Shown here: positions 8,915 through 18,072 of the stretch, one piece after another
How the letters are laid out: each line of letters begins with the position of its first letter
Position numbering within the stretch: the stretch's first letter is position 1
Assembly: GCA_036390115.1 (NCBI GenBank)
Contig: DASWCM010000003.1
Span: 37,111-101,110 of the forward strand
DNA length: 64,000 bases
Source: Blattabacteriaceae bacterium
Lineage (GTDB): Bacteria > Bacteroidota > Bacteroidia > Flavobacteriales > Blattabacteriaceae
Direction: 5' to 3'
Position numbers and translations under genes: made by a program
The notes under the pieces: generated by a model
Database searches by the model: none
The model's input: only the letters and a program-made list of their open reading frames with translations
Told to the model about the DNA's origin: nothing

Positions 8915-8979
8915 AAAATTTATTATTGTCTTATATAAAGTCAATAAATTATAACTAGGATTAATTAAATTTGCAGATA

Positions 8980-11712
8980 ATGAAATACGATTTCAAAGAA
9001 ATTGAAAGTTTTTGGCAAAAATATTGGAAAAAACATCAGACATTTAAGACTGAAGAAAACTTTAAAAAGTCCAAATATTACATTTTAGACATGTTTCCCT
9101 ATCCTTCTGGATCTGGATTACATGTTGGACATCTTTTAGGGTACATTTCTTCTGATATCTACGCTAGATATCAACGTTTGGAAGGTTTCAATGTTCTTCA
9201 CCCAATGGGTTTTGATTCTTTTGGATTACCTGCTGAACAATATGCTATTCAAACTGGAAAACATCCTGAAAAAACAACAGAGATTAATATCTGTCGTTAT
9301 AAAAACCAACTTTCCCGACTTGGTTTTTCTTTTGACTGGAGCAGAGAATTAAAAACAAGTGATCCTTCTTATTACCATTGGACGCAATGGATTTTTATAA
9401 AACTTTTTAATTCATGGTACGACCATAAAATGGAAAAAGCTAGACAAATTAATGAATTGATCAACATTTTTGAAAAAGAAGGAAATATTGACATAAAAGC
9501 TTCAGAACCATCAAAAATTTTATTTTCAAATAAGGAATGGGCAAAATTTACTACAAAAAGTAAAGAGAAAATTTTGCTTAACTATCGCTTAGCTTATAGA
9601 GATAAAGCGATAGTTAATTGGTGTCCTGATTTAGGAACCGTATTAGCTAACGATGAAGTGAAAAACGGAAAAAGTGAACGTGGGGGATATCCAGTTTATC
9701 AAAGAGAAATGATACAGTGGAGGATAAGGATTACGGCTTATGCTGAAAGACTTTTAAAAGGACTTGAGAATCTTTTATGGCCAGATTCTCTCAAAGAATC
9801 TCAAATAAATTGGATAGGAAAATCCTATGGAACAAGGATAAATTTTCCAACTATAGATGGGGATAATATTGAAATCTTCACTACAAGACCAGAAACAATT
9901 TTTGGGGTTAGTTTCCTTGTTTTAGCTTCGAAACATCATTTTATAGAGAAAATAACTAACTCTGAGTTAAAAAACTATATTGAAAAGACGAAAGAAAGAA
10001 ATGAATTAGCAGGAGTATTTTCTGGTTATCATGCTTTGCATCCTATTACTGGGTATAAATTACCTATTTACGTGAGTGAATATGTACTAGGTAAATATGG
10101 AACAAGTGCTATAATGGCAGTTCCTGCTCTAGACAAACGAGATTATAAATTTGCTCAAAAATTTGGATTAAAAGTTTTGAAGGTACTTTCTTCAAATGTA
10201 AAATGTATAAAATCAGGTTTCCTCACAGGATTACCTGTAGAAAAAGCTACTAAAATAGTTCTAGAAAAAATAGAGGAAAAAAAAATAGGAAAATTTAGTA
10301 TAAATTATCGTTTGAGAGATTCAGTTTTTTCCAGACAAAGATACTGGGGTGAGCCTATTCCAATTTTTTACAAAGAAGGGGAAGTTTTAAAGTCTATTCC
10401 TGAAGAAAAATTACCTTTGCGATTACCATTTATAAATAAATTTACACCTAAAGAAAGTGTAAATCCTCCATTAAGGAGAGCTAAAACTTGGGCTTGGGAT
10501 GAAGATAAAAAAAAAATATCAAATCTAGACTATAAAAGAACATTTCCTATTGAAACAAGCACTATGCCAGTATGGGCAGGATCTAGTTGGTATTTTTTAC
10601 GATTTATGGATTCTAAAAACGAAAAAGAATTCGTAGGAAAAAAGTATGAAAGATATTGGAAGAATGTTGATCTTTATATTGGAGGTGCAGAACATGCAAC
10701 TGGTCATTTGCTTTATGCGAGATTTTTTCAAAAATTTCTTAAAGATTATGCTCTAGTAAGTGAGGAGGAACCCTTCAGAAAAATAATAAACCAAGGAATG
10801 ATTTTGAGTAGATCAGCTTTTGTAAGCCGATTAAAAGGAACAAATAAATTTATTTCTGAAGGGTTAATTGGTCAGAATAAAAATATTCAAAAATTAACGG
10901 TTGATATTCGTTTACTTAAAACAAATAATATTCTGGATATAGAAAAATTTAAAAATTGGAGAAAAGAGTTTATTACTTCTGATCTTATTTTAGAAAATGG
11001 AAAATTTTTCTGCCAAAGGCAGGTGGAAAAAATGTCTAAATCCAGATTTAATGTAGTTAATCCTGATACAATTTGCGAAATATATGGAGCAGATACTTTA
11101 CGTCTGTATGAAGTATTTCTTGGACCAATTGAACAAACAAAAAACTGGAATCTACAAGGAATAAACGGAGTCCACCAATTTATAAAAAAATTTTGGAAAC
11201 TATTTCTCCATAATGGAGCATTTATCTCTCTTATAGAGGAGCCTCCTTCACAGGAAGAATATAGAGTTTTACACAAAACCATAAAAAAAGTTAGAGAAGA
11301 TATAGAAAATTTTTCTTTTAATACTTCAGTTACTGCTTTTATGATTGCGGTAAACTTTTTAAGTGAACGTAGATGTTCCAAGCGCTCGGTATTAGAACCA
11401 ATCGTAATCCTCCTTTCTACTTTTGCTCCTCATATTGCAGAAGAAATATGGAAGAAATTAGGACATGAAAAATCTATTAGTTTTGCTAAACTCCCTAAGT
11501 ATGATGTAAAATATCTCTCAGATGAGGCTATTGAATATCCTATACTATTCAATGGAAAGTTAAGATTTAAAATTTTCTTTTCAAGGGTAGCTTCTACATC
11601 TGAAATTAAAGAAAAAGTACTAAATAACCCTAAGACAAAAAGATATTTGAACGGAAATATCTTGAAAAGAATTTTTATAATTAATAAAAAAATAATAAAT
11701 CTTGTTACATAA
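8980..11712 (+). CDS. leuS: Leucyl-tRNA synthetase
   Basis: Class I synthetase charging tRNA-Leu (910 aa). The HIGH motif is in PYPSGSGLHVGHLLGY and the KMSKS motif in VEKMSKSRFNVVNPD. The Bacteroidetes-type insertion before KMSKS (SAFVSRLKGTNKF... with WRKEFITSD) is present. The CP1 editing domain is present with FTTRPETIFGV; its aspartate motif reads AVPALDKRD where the family usually has AVPxHDxRD, so the aspartate is kept but the histidine is Leu. The frame opens at a TTG 9 bases upstream, but the ATG before KYDFKEIE matches the family start. It is convergent with mnmG, only 4 bases between stops. Confidence 0.95.
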   Translation: MKYDFKEIESFWQKYWKKHQTFKTEENFKKSKYYILDMFPYPSGSGLHVGHLLGYISSDIYARYQRLEGFNVLHPMGFDSFGLPAEQYAIQTGKHPEKTTEINICRYKNQLSRLGFSFDWSRELKTSDPSYYHWTQWIFIKLFNSWYDHKMEKARQINELINIFEKEGNIDIKASEPSKILFSNKEWAKFTTKSKEKILLNYRLAYRDKAIVNWCPDLGTVLANDEVKNGKSERGGYPVYQREMIQWRIRITAYAERLLKGLENLLWPDSLKESQINWIGKSYGTRINFPTIDGDNIEIFTTRPETIFGVSFLVLASKHHFIEKITNSELKNYIEKTKERNELAGVFSGYHALHPITGYKLPIYVSEYVLGKYGTSAIMAVPALDKRDYKFAQKFGLKVLKVLSSNVKCIKSGFLTGLPVEKATKIVLEKIEEKKIGKFSINYRLRDSVFSRQRYWGEPIPIFYKEGEVLKSIPEEKLPLRLPFINKFTPKESVNPPLRRAKTWAWDEDKKKISNLDYKRTFPIETSTMPVWAGSSWYFLRFMDSKNEKEFVGKKYERYWKNVDLYIGGAEHATGHLLYARFFQKFLKDYALVSEEEPFRKIINQGMILSRSAFVSRLKGTNKFISEGLIGQNKNIQKLTVDIRLLKTNNILDIEKFKNWRKEFITSDLILENGKFFCQRQVEKMSKSRFNVVNPDTICEIYGADTLRLYEVFLGPIEQTKNWNLQGINGVHQFIKKFWKLFLHNGAFISLIEEPPSQEEYRVLHKTIKKVREDIENFSFNTSVTAFMIAVNFLSERRCSKRSVLEPIVILLSTFAPHIAEEIWKKLGHEKSISFAKLPKYDVKYLSDEAIEYPILFNGKLRFKIFFSRVASTSEIKEKVLNNPKTKRYLNGNILKRIFIINKKIINLVT

Positions 11713-11716
11713 AAGA

Positions 11717-13576
11717 TTAAAAAGTCAAGTGAATCAGCAAAATATTTATCTCCACTGGAGAGATACCACTAATTCTAGAAACTTGTCCCATAGAATATGG
11801 ACGATGTTTCATTAATTTTTCTCTAGCTTCTGAAGATAAAGATTTTATTTTTTGGTAATTAAAATGCTCAGGGATTTTTATATTCTCTAAACGAGATAAT
11901 TTTTCAGCGTTTTTCTTTTCTCTATCAATGTATACTTTATATTTTATTAGTATTGATGTTTGCTCTAAAATTCTTTCTTCGAAAATTTTTTTTTTAACGA
12001 ATTTTTCCAAATCTGGAATAAATAAAATATCTTGAATATTTATCTCTGGACGAGAGAGAAATTTATTTGCATTTAAAGAATGATTAATTTTAGGAGAATT
12101 TTTCTTACTTAGAATTAAGTTTGCAAATTTCTTGGTTATGTTAAAATTTTTTAAAAAATTAAAGGATTTTTCTAGTTTCCGAACTTTTTTTTCTACTAAA
12201 CGCATTCTTTGCGAATCAGCTAATCCTATCCTATAGGAAAGGTGCGTAAGTCTTTCATCAGCATTATCTTGCCTTAGTAAAATACGGTGTTCAGCTCTAG
12301 CAGAAAACATTCTATAAGGTTCTTCGGTTCCTTTAGTAATAAGATCATCTATCAATACGCCAATATAGGCTTCATTTCGTTTTAAAACGAAAGAATCTTT
12401 TTCATTAGTCTTTAAATGAGCATTAATTCCAGCCATTATTCCCTGAGCAGCTGCTTCTTCATATCCAGTTGTTCCATTAATCTGGCCTGCAAAAAATAGA
12501 TTATTAATTTTTTTGGTTTCTAAAGTAGATTTTAACTGAGTTGGTGGAAAATAGTCATATTCGATAGCATAACCTAATTTTAGAATCTTAACTGATTCAA
12601 ACCCAGTAATTTTTTTCAAAGCCATGTATTGAACTCTCTCAGGCAAAGAAGTCGAAAATCCATTAATGTATACTTCATTTGTATCCCATCCTTCAGGTTC
12701 TACAAAAATTTGATGATGTTCTTTGTTAGAAAAACGATAAACTTTATCTTCAATAGAGGGACAATATCTAGGACCTAGACTTTTAATAGTTCCATTAAAT
12801 ATTGGGGATTGGTTAAAATTAGATTGTAAAATTTTATGTACATCAGTATTTGTATAAGTGATATAACAACATCGTTGATTTTTTAACCTTGGAGTCTCCA
12901 GATAAGAAAACTTTCCTGGAGGCTCATCTCCTAGTTGAGGATTCATTTTAGAAAAATCTAAAGAACGACCATCAATTCTAGGAGAAGTTCCTGTCTTCAT
13001 TCTTCCTGAAAAGAATCCCAGGTTTTTTAATTGTTCTGTAATATTTATTGAGGAAGATTCGCTGAATCTTCCTCCATTAATTTTTTTTTTTCCTATGTGG
13101 ATAATTCCATTCAAAAAAGTACCGTTTGTTAAAATAACGGATTTAGCTTGAATTTCAAGACCAAGTAAAGTTTTTACTCCAATAACTCGTTCTCTTTTTA
13201 GTATAAGATATACTACCATATCTTGAAAAAGTTCCAACATAGGAATCTTTTCTAAAATCCTTCTCCATGTTTCAGAGAAACGTTTTCTATCAGATTGAGC
13301 TCTAGGACTCCATACAGCAGGTCCCTTGGATCTGTTAAGCATTCTAAATTGGATCATTGTGGAATCCGTAACTATTCCTAACTGGCCTCCCAAAGCATCA
13401 ATCTCTCTGACAATTTGCCCTTTTGCGATTCCCCCAACTGCTGGATTGCAGGACATTTGTCCTATTGTTTGTAGATTCATACTTATTAGTAACACCCTAG
13501 ATCCCATTAGAGCAGCTGAAGCAGCTGCTTCAGCTCCAGCGTGACCTCCTCCAACTACAACTACGTCGTAAAACAT
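11717..13576 (-). CDS. mnmG: tRNA uridine 5-carboxymethylaminomethyl modification enzyme
   Basis: FAD enzyme that, with MnmE, modifies U34 of tRNAs reading NNA/NNG codons (619 aa, complete). The N-terminal dinucleotide motif VVVGGGHAGAEAAASAALMG is followed by the NPAVGGIAKGQIVREIDALGG segment, RMLNRSKGPAVWSPRAQ, and GYEEAAAQGIMAGINAHL. The C-terminal helical domain ends with EAREKLMKHRPYSMGQVSRISG, the conserved GidA tail. Its start overlaps the end of ybeY by 16 bases, suggesting a ybeY-mnmG unit. The partner gene mnmE is not in this window. Confidence 0.95.
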   Translation of the reverse strand: MFYDVVVVGGGHAGAEAAASAALMGSRVLLISMNLQTIGQMSCNPAVGGIAKGQIVREIDALGGQLGIVTDSTMIQFRMLNRSKGPAVWSPRAQSDRKRFSETWRRILEKIPMLELFQDMVVYLILKRERVIGVKTLLGLEIQAKSVILTNGTFLNGIIHIGKKKINGGRFSESSSINITEQLKNLGFFSGRMKTGTSPRIDGRSLDFSKMNPQLGDEPPGKFSYLETPRLKNQRCCYITYTNTDVHKILQSNFNQSPIFNGTIKSLGPRYCPSIEDKVYRFSNKEHHQIFVEPEGWDTNEVYINGFSTSLPERVQYMALKKITGFESVKILKLGYAIEYDYFPPTQLKSTLETKKINNLFFAGQINGTTGYEEAAAQGIMAGINAHLKTNEKDSFVLKRNEAYIGVLIDDLITKGTEEPYRMFSARAEHRILLRQDNADERLTHLSYRIGLADSQRMRLVEKKVRKLEKSFNFLKNFNITKKFANLILSKKNSPKINHSLNANKFLSRPEINIQDILFIPDLEKFVKKKIFEERILEQTSILIKYKVYIDREKKNAEKLSRLENIKIPEHFNYQKIKSLSSEAREKLMKHRPYSMGQVSRISGISPVEINILLIHLTF

Positions 13577-13995
13577 AAATTATTATGAATAAAATTCAGA
13601 TAAAAATTTTCTTTTCTTCGCATTATACTTTTTTGTGATTTTGTTTTGTCTTTGTATCCAAGAAGATGCAATAAAGAATGAACCATAACGCGTATTAGCT
13701 CAATTTGAACATCTTGTTTCCACATAAATGCGTTTTCCATTAATCGTTCCACGCTAATAAAAGAATCTCCATAGATTGAAAATTTACTAGAAGAATACCC
13801 AAAAGTGATTACATCAGTATAATTATCGTGTTTAAGAAATTTGAAATTTAGTTTCAAAATAAATTGGTCGTTGCAAAAAATATAATTGAGATAATTGACT
13901 TTTTTACCCTCTTTTTTTGCTATATTTTGAATCCATCTACTAATTAACCTTTTATTTTTTAGTTGAAAATTTGTTTCAAAAAAATATCGAATCAT
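13561..13995 (-). CDS. ybeY: Endoribonuclease YbeY, 16S rRNA maturation
   Basis: Metal-dependent endonuclease for 16S rRNA 3' processing and ribosome quality control (144 aa). The zinc motif reads MVHSLLHLLGYKDKT. The first two histidines are kept, while the third ligand of the classical HGxLHLxGYDH form is replaced by KD, the variant I recall for Bacteroidetes YbeY. A central KHDNYTDVITFGY matches the conserved DVLSFxY-like strand. It overlaps mnmG downstream and has only 15 bases to the divergent rsmI start. Confidence 0.88.
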   Translation of the reverse strand: MIRYFFETNFQLKNKRLISRWIQNIAKKEGKKVNYLNYIFCNDQFILKLNFKFLKHDNYTDVITFGYSSSKFSIYGDSFISVERLMENAFMWKQDVQIELIRVMVHSLLHLLGYKDKTKSQKSIMRRKENFYLNFIHNNLCFTT

Positions 13996-14010
13996 TAAAT
14001 TTTTTTGGCA

Positions 14011-14673
14011 ATGTTGTATATTATTCCAACACCTATAGGAAATTTTGAAGATCTTACATTTAGATCTTTACGTATTCTTAGAGAATCTGAATTAATCTTA
14101 ACGGAAGATACTAGAACATCAAAGAAACTATTAAATCATTATAAAATTAAAACTCCCCTAATGGGGTATCATTCGTATAATGAATATAAAATTTATACTA
14201 AAATACTTAAACTAATTAAGAAAGATAAAATCTCCTTGATTTCTGATTCTGGAACTCCGGGAATTTCTGATCCAGGATATCTTATTATCCGAGAATGTCT
14301 AAAATTAGGAATTGATGTAGAATGTTTACCTGGTTCGACAGCTATCATTCCAGCATTAGTTCAATCAGGACTTTCTATTCAAGAATTTACGTATCTTGGA
14401 TTTCTACCCCCCAAAAAAGGAAGAAAATCCAAAATAGAAGTTCTTTCAAAAGAAAAAAGAACATTAATTTTATACGAGTCACCTCATAAACTTTTAAAGA
14501 CTCTTAAAGAGTTACAAAATTTTTTAGGTTCAGAAAGATATTTGGTCCTCTGTAGAGAAATTTCAAAAAAGTTTGAAAAAAAACTTAGAGGAAGTTTAAG
14601 GGAAATTATTATCTATTTTGAGAATAACACTCCTATAGGAGAATTTGTGTTAGTTTTAGAAGGATTGAGATAG
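14011..14673 (+). CDS. rsmI: 16S rRNA (cytidine1402-2'-O)-methyltransferase
   Basis: SAM-dependent tetrapyrrole-methylase-fold enzyme modifying C1402 of 16S rRNA (220 aa). Motifs: IIPTPIGNFEDLTFRSLRIL at the N-terminus, LTEDTRTSKKLLNHY, ISDSGTPGISDPGYL (SAM site), CLPGSTAIIPALVQSG and LGFLPPKKGRK. The frame starts at a TTG 6 bases upstream; the ATG before LYIIPTP is preferred. The C-terminal helical tail of longer RsmI proteins is missing, as in many small versions. The stop codon TAG overlaps the 3' end of the opposing tRNA-Cys gene. Confidence 0.93.
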   Translation: MLYIIPTPIGNFEDLTFRSLRILRESELILTEDTRTSKKLLNHYKIKTPLMGYHSYNEYKIYTKILKLIKKDKISLISDSGTPGISDPGYLIIRECLKLGIDVECLPGSTAIIPALVQSGLSIQEFTYLGFLPPKKGRKSKIEVLSKEKRTLILYESPHKLLKTLKELQNFLGSERYLVLCREISKKFEKKLRGSLREIIIYFENNTPIGEFVLVLEGLR

Positions 14674-14742
14674 GCACTAAGCGGATTCGAACCGCTGTGG
14701 AAGGTTTTGCAGACCTCTGCCTAGCCACTCGGCCACAGTGCC
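14672..14742 (-). tRNA. tRNA-Cys (GCA)
   Basis: Minus-strand cloverleaf: acceptor GGCACTG/TAGTGCC (one G-T pair), anticodon GCA in loop CTGCAAA, T-arm GCGGT/ATCCGC region with TTCGA, and the U discriminator expected of tRNA-Cys. Its last bases overlap the rsmI stop codon. Confidence 0.95.
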
Positions 14743-14824
14743 GTTATAAAATCAATATACAACTTATTTTTCGAAGTTTCCACTCCATTTAACTTTCTTC
14801 TACACATTTTCCAGTTTTTCGTTT

Positions 14825-14901
14825 CGGGGTGTAGCTCAGTCTGGTTTTAGAGTGCACATCTGGGGGGTGTGGGGTCACTGGTTCGAATCCAGTCACCCCG
14901 A
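14825..14901 (+). tRNA. tRNA-Pro (GGG)
   Basis: Cloverleaf: acceptor CGGGGTG/CACCCCG, anticodon stem CACAT/GTGTG around loop CTGGGGG (anticodon GGG), T-arm ACTGG/CCAGT with TTCGAAT, discriminator A. GGG reads CCC and CCU, so another tRNA-Pro should exist elsewhere. A run of six G in the anticodon region is striking in this AT-rich context. Confidence 0.9.
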
Positions 14902-14912
14902 CACGAAGAATT

Positions 14913-15602
14913 ATGTTCTGTTTACCCAGAAAAATAGCTAAAAATCTTAAAATTAAGGATTTTCTTAAATTTTTATCCAAAAAATTTACAGGTCAAGCTG
15001 TTTTTTCTACAAGTTTTAGTATGGAAGATCAAATCATTACTCATATAATTTTTGATAAAAAAATACCAATAAAGATATTTACTATTGATACAGGGCGTTT
15101 ACTTCCTGAGACATATAAAGTCTGGAGTTCTACTAATAAACTTTATAAAAACTGTATTTTAGCATACTATCCTAAGTACGAAAATATTGAAAAATCTATT
15201 TTAGAAAACGGACCTAATGCTTTTTATGAATCTTTAGAAAAAAGAAAATTATGTTGCTTCATAAGAAAAATAGAGCCTATAAAAAGAGCTTTTTTAGGAA
15301 AATTACTTTGGATAACTGGTTTGCGAATTTCACATTCTACTTCCAGAAAGTCTTTAGACTTTCTAGATTGGGATAATTCCCAACATTTAATTAAATACAA
15401 CCCACTTTTAAAGTGGATTCCTATCCAGGTCAAAGAATTTACAAAAATTCATTATTTGCTTTATAATTCTTTACATGATAAGGGGGGGATTAGTCTCGGA
15501 TGTTATCCGTGTAGTAAAACTATTCACATTTTTAGCTCCATAAGAGCTGGACGGTGGTGTTGGGAAAAAAAAATGGGGAAAGAATGTGGATTGCATGCTT
15601 AA
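14913..15602 (+). CDS. cysH: Adenylyl-sulfate / phosphoadenylyl-sulfate reductase
   Basis: Reduces activated sulfate to sulfite with thioredoxin (229 aa). The PAPS-reductase fold shows FSTSFSMEDQIITHIIF (PP-loop region), IFTIDTGRLLPETY and WITGLRISHS. Four cysteines suited to a [4Fe-4S] cluster occur in the pair KLCCFIRK and in GCYPCS, and the catalytic cysteine sits in the C-terminal ECGLH. The cluster cysteines suggest the APS-using type (inference from family). It opens the sulfate-assimilation block: cysE begins 3 bases after its stop. ATP sulfurylase genes (cysD/cysN or sat), which normally supply APS, are not in this cluster. Confidence 0.93.
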   Translation: MFCLPRKIAKNLKIKDFLKFLSKKFTGQAVFSTSFSMEDQIITHIIFDKKIPIKIFTIDTGRLLPETYKVWSSTNKLYKNCILAYYPKYENIEKSILENGPNAFYESLEKRKLCCFIRKIEPIKRAFLGKLLWITGLRISHSTSRKSLDFLDWDNSQHLIKYNPLLKWIPIQVKEFTKIHYLLYNSLHDKGGISLGCYPCSKTIHIFSSIRAGRWCWEKKMGKECGLHA

Positions 15603-15605
15603 AAA

Positions 15606-16451
15606 ATGAGAGAAAATTTACATTCCTTATTAAAATACTCTTTTAAAGGCAGAAAATATTTCTTTAATTTTTCTTATCAAAAGGAGATATTTTCTTTATT
15701 TGAAGAAATATTTAACTTTTTGTTTAATCGTTCCCCATTTATTATTGAAAAAAGTATTTTTAGAGAATTTTGGAAAAAAATGAATAAACGTTTTTGTAAA
15801 ATTCTCTCAAAAATATATAAAAATACATTAAAATGTAAATTTATTAGTCAAAAATTTTTAGAAAAAATTCCGAATATTTATGAAAAATTAATTTTTGATG
15901 CTAAAGCTATATCTCAATTTGATCCTGCAATAGATATTCTTGAAGAAATTTTTCTTTCTCATTCAGGATTTTTTGCTATTGCTTTTTATCGTTTTTCCCA
16001 TGAATTGTGGAATCAAAAAATTCCATTGATTCCTAATATTATTTATAATTTTACTCGTAGTAAAACAGGTATGGAAATTAATCCAGAGGCCTGTATAGGA
16101 AAGTATTTGGTAATTGATCATGGAAGTGGGATTGTTATTGGATCGAGTAGCTGTATAGGAAATCATGTAAAAATTTATCAAGGGGTGACTCTTGGAGCTA
16201 TTAAAGTAAAGAAAAGCTTGGCTAATAAAAAAAGGCATCCAACTATTGAAGATAATGTAATTATTTATGTAGGATCTATCATCTTGGGGGGGGAAACTGT
16301 TATAGGGAATAACAGTATTATTGGAGGAAAAAGCTGGATTACAGAGAGTATTCCCCCATTTTCTATAGTTTCTCAAAAAAGTATTATAAAAATACGTATT
16401 AATGAAATTGCAAAGCATTTTGCAAACAGTAGGAAGAACTCCTCATGTTAG
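15606..16451 (+). CDS. cysE: Serine O-acetyltransferase
   Basis: Transfers acetyl from acetyl-CoA to serine to make the cysteine precursor O-acetylserine (281 aa). An N-terminal helical region (about 1-160) leads into a left-handed beta-helix of hexapeptide repeats, with the catalytic [11 protein letters not shown], then [13 protein letters not shown] and [20 protein letters not shown]. The last 17 codons overlap the start of cysK in another frame and encode [15 protein letters not shown], a tail that does not look like the usual CysK-docking C-terminus ending in isoleucine. The CysE-CysK complex may therefore be lost or altered (inference). Confidence 0.92.
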   Translation: MRENLHSLLKYSFKGRKYFFNFSYQKEIFSLFEEIFNFLFNRSPFIIEKSIFREFWKKMNKRFCKILSKIYKNTLKCKFISQKFLEKIPNIYEKLIFDAKAISQFDPAIDILEEIFLSHSGFFAIAFYRFSHELWNQKIPLIPNIIYNFTRSKTGMEINPEACIGKYLVIDHGSGIVIGSSSCIGNHVKIYQGVTLGAIKVKKSLANKKRHPTIEDNVIIYVGSIILGGETVIGNNSIIGGKSWITESIPPFSIVSQKSIIKIRINEIAKHFANSRKNSSC

Positions 16452-17319
16452 AATTAATAGGCTTTTTCCTAAAGAACATGAGGTTTGGATCAAGCTTGAA
16501 AAAAATAATCCAAGTAATAGCATTAAAGATCGTATCTCCATAGCTCTTATTGAAGAAGCTGAAAAAAATAAATTTCTAAAAAAAGATAGTATCATTGTGG
16601 AGCCTACTTCAGGAAATACTGGAATATCATTATCTATGGTTTCTGCTGTTAAAGGATACCGATTAATTCTGGTAGTACCAGAATCTATGAGTATTGAAAG
16701 ACGTTATATTATGTCGACTTTTGGAGCTGAATTAGTCTTAACCTCAAAAGAAAAAGGGATGAAAGGAGCTTTAGAAAAAGCTAAAGATCTTTATGAATCC
16801 ATACCAAACGCCTGGATGGCGAAGCAATTTAATAATAAGTTAAACATTTATGTACATAAAAAAAAAACAGCACGAGAAATACTAGATGATTTTTCTGAAG
16901 GTTTTGATTATTTCATAACTGGAGTTGGCACTGGGGGTCATATTATGGGAATAACTGAAATTCTTAAAAAGAGATTCCCTAATATGAAAATTATTGCAGT
17001 TGAACCTAAAGAATCTGCTGTTATATCAGGGAATATTTCCGAGCCACATGAAATTCAAGGAATTGGAGCTGGGTTTGTTCCAGATATTCTAGATATCAAT
17101 ATTCTAGACGAAATATTTACAGTAAGTAAAGAAGAAGCTTTTGAATATGCAAAAAGGGCAGCTAAAGAAGAAGGACTTTTTGTTGGTATTTCTACTGGAG
17201 CAGCATTGGCTGCTGTAAATAAAAAGATTTCAGAAATTTTAAAACCTTCAAAATTTTTGACTATTAATTATGACACGGGAGAAAGATATCTCTCAGTAGA
17301 GAGTCTTTTTAAAGAATGA
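16402..17319 (+). CDS. cysK: Cysteine synthase (O-acetylserine sulfhydrylase)
   Basis: PLP enzyme making cysteine from O-acetylserine and sulfide (305 aa). The PLP lysine lies in [14 protein letters not shown], followed by the substrate loop [12 protein letters not shown] and the phosphate-binding [11 protein letters not shown]. The start [19 protein letters not shown] matches the family N-terminus, confirming the ATG inside cysE. Both genes are on the plus strand with a 50-base overlap in different frames. It joins cobA through an ATGA overlap. All active-site motifs appear intact. Confidence 0.95.
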   Translation: MKLQSILQTVGRTPHVRINRLFPKEHEVWIKLEKNNPSNSIKDRISIALIEEAEKNKFLKKDSIIVEPTSGNTGISLSMVSAVKGYRLILVVPESMSIERRYIMSTFGAELVLTSKEKGMKGALEKAKDLYESIPNAWMAKQFNNKLNIYVHKKKTAREILDDFSEGFDYFITGVGTGGHIMGITEILKKRFPNMKIIAVEPKESAVISGNISEPHEIQGIGAGFVPDILDINILDEIFTVSKEEAFEYAKRAAKEEGLFVGISTGAALAAVNKKISEILKPSKFLTINYDTGERYLSVESLFKE

Positions 17320-18068
17320 GAATAGGTAAAGTGATTTTAACTTCTTCTGGTTCTGGAGATCCAGAATCTATCACATTGAAAACCTTTCGTTATATGCGAA
17401 ATACGGATATTGTCTTAACTGATCGATTAGTTAGCCAAGATATATTAAAATATTATCTTAATCCAGCTTCTCAAGTTCTTCATGTAGGAAAAGAATGTGG
17501 AAATAAAAAATCTATATCTCAAACGTATACTAATGATTTGATGGTTAGGAATGCCTTAAAAGGAAAACTTGTCCTTCGCATTAAGGGAGGGGACGTTTCT
17601 ATATTTTCTAATATTATTGCTGAGTTAGATGTGTTAATCCAATGCCATATTCCTTATGAAATAATACCTGGAGTAACTTCAGCATTCGTTTCTTCTGCAA
17701 GCTTCGGAATTCCTTTAACTGCGAGGGGGTATTCTTCTGGAATTCGTTTCCTTACATATCATCACCAGAATCTAATTCAAGATTTTCAATGGAAAGCTCT
17801 TTCAGAGACTGAAGACACTTTAGTTTTTTACATGATAAAAAATATCGATAAACTTATAAAATATCTTCTAAAATATGGAATTTCTAGTGGTAAAAAGTTA
17901 GCAATAATTGAACAAGCTGGAACCCCCTCGCAATATATGAGAACAAATTACTTGCAGCAACGAAAAATTAAAAAAAAAAGGAGTACTCCTTACTTGGCCA
18001 TAATAGGAAGGGTTGTAAAATTCCACAGATATTTTCAGTGGGTTACTAAAAACTTTTCTAGAGGCTAG
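17316..18068 (+). CDS. cobA: Uroporphyrinogen-III C-methyltransferase
   Basis: Methylates uroporphyrinogen III to precorrin-2 on the way to siroheme, the cofactor of CysI (250 aa, single SUMT domain). Motifs: [20 protein letters not shown], where the usual glycine-rich VGAGPGDP has become [29 protein letters not shown]; and [23 protein letters not shown]. The first substitution sits in the SAM-site P-loop-like turn and is unusual. Overlaps cysK by 4 bases and precedes cysJ by 4 bases, so it is a core member of the sulfur operon. Confidence 0.9.
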   Translation: MRIGKVILTSSGSGDPESITLKTFRYMRNTDIVLTDRLVSQDILKYYLNPASQVLHVGKECGNKKSISQTYTNDLMVRNALKGKLVLRIKGGDVSIFSNIIAELDVLIQCHIPYEIIPGVTSAFVSSASFGIPLTARGYSSGIRFLTYHHQNLIQDFQWKALSETEDTLVFYMIKNIDKLIKYLLKYGISSGKKLAIIEQAGTPSQYMRTNYLQQRKIKKKRSTPYLAIIGRVVKFHRYFQWVTKNFSRG

Positions 18069-18072
18069 GGAT

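Noticed and set aside
10887..11381. 164-codon frame opposite leuS
   Set aside because: Shadow of the leuS coding sequence on the other strand, with no family resemblance.
15963..16418. 151-codon frame opposite cysE
   Set aside because: Antisense shadow of the hexapeptide repeat region; low-complexity Asn/Ser/Thr translation.
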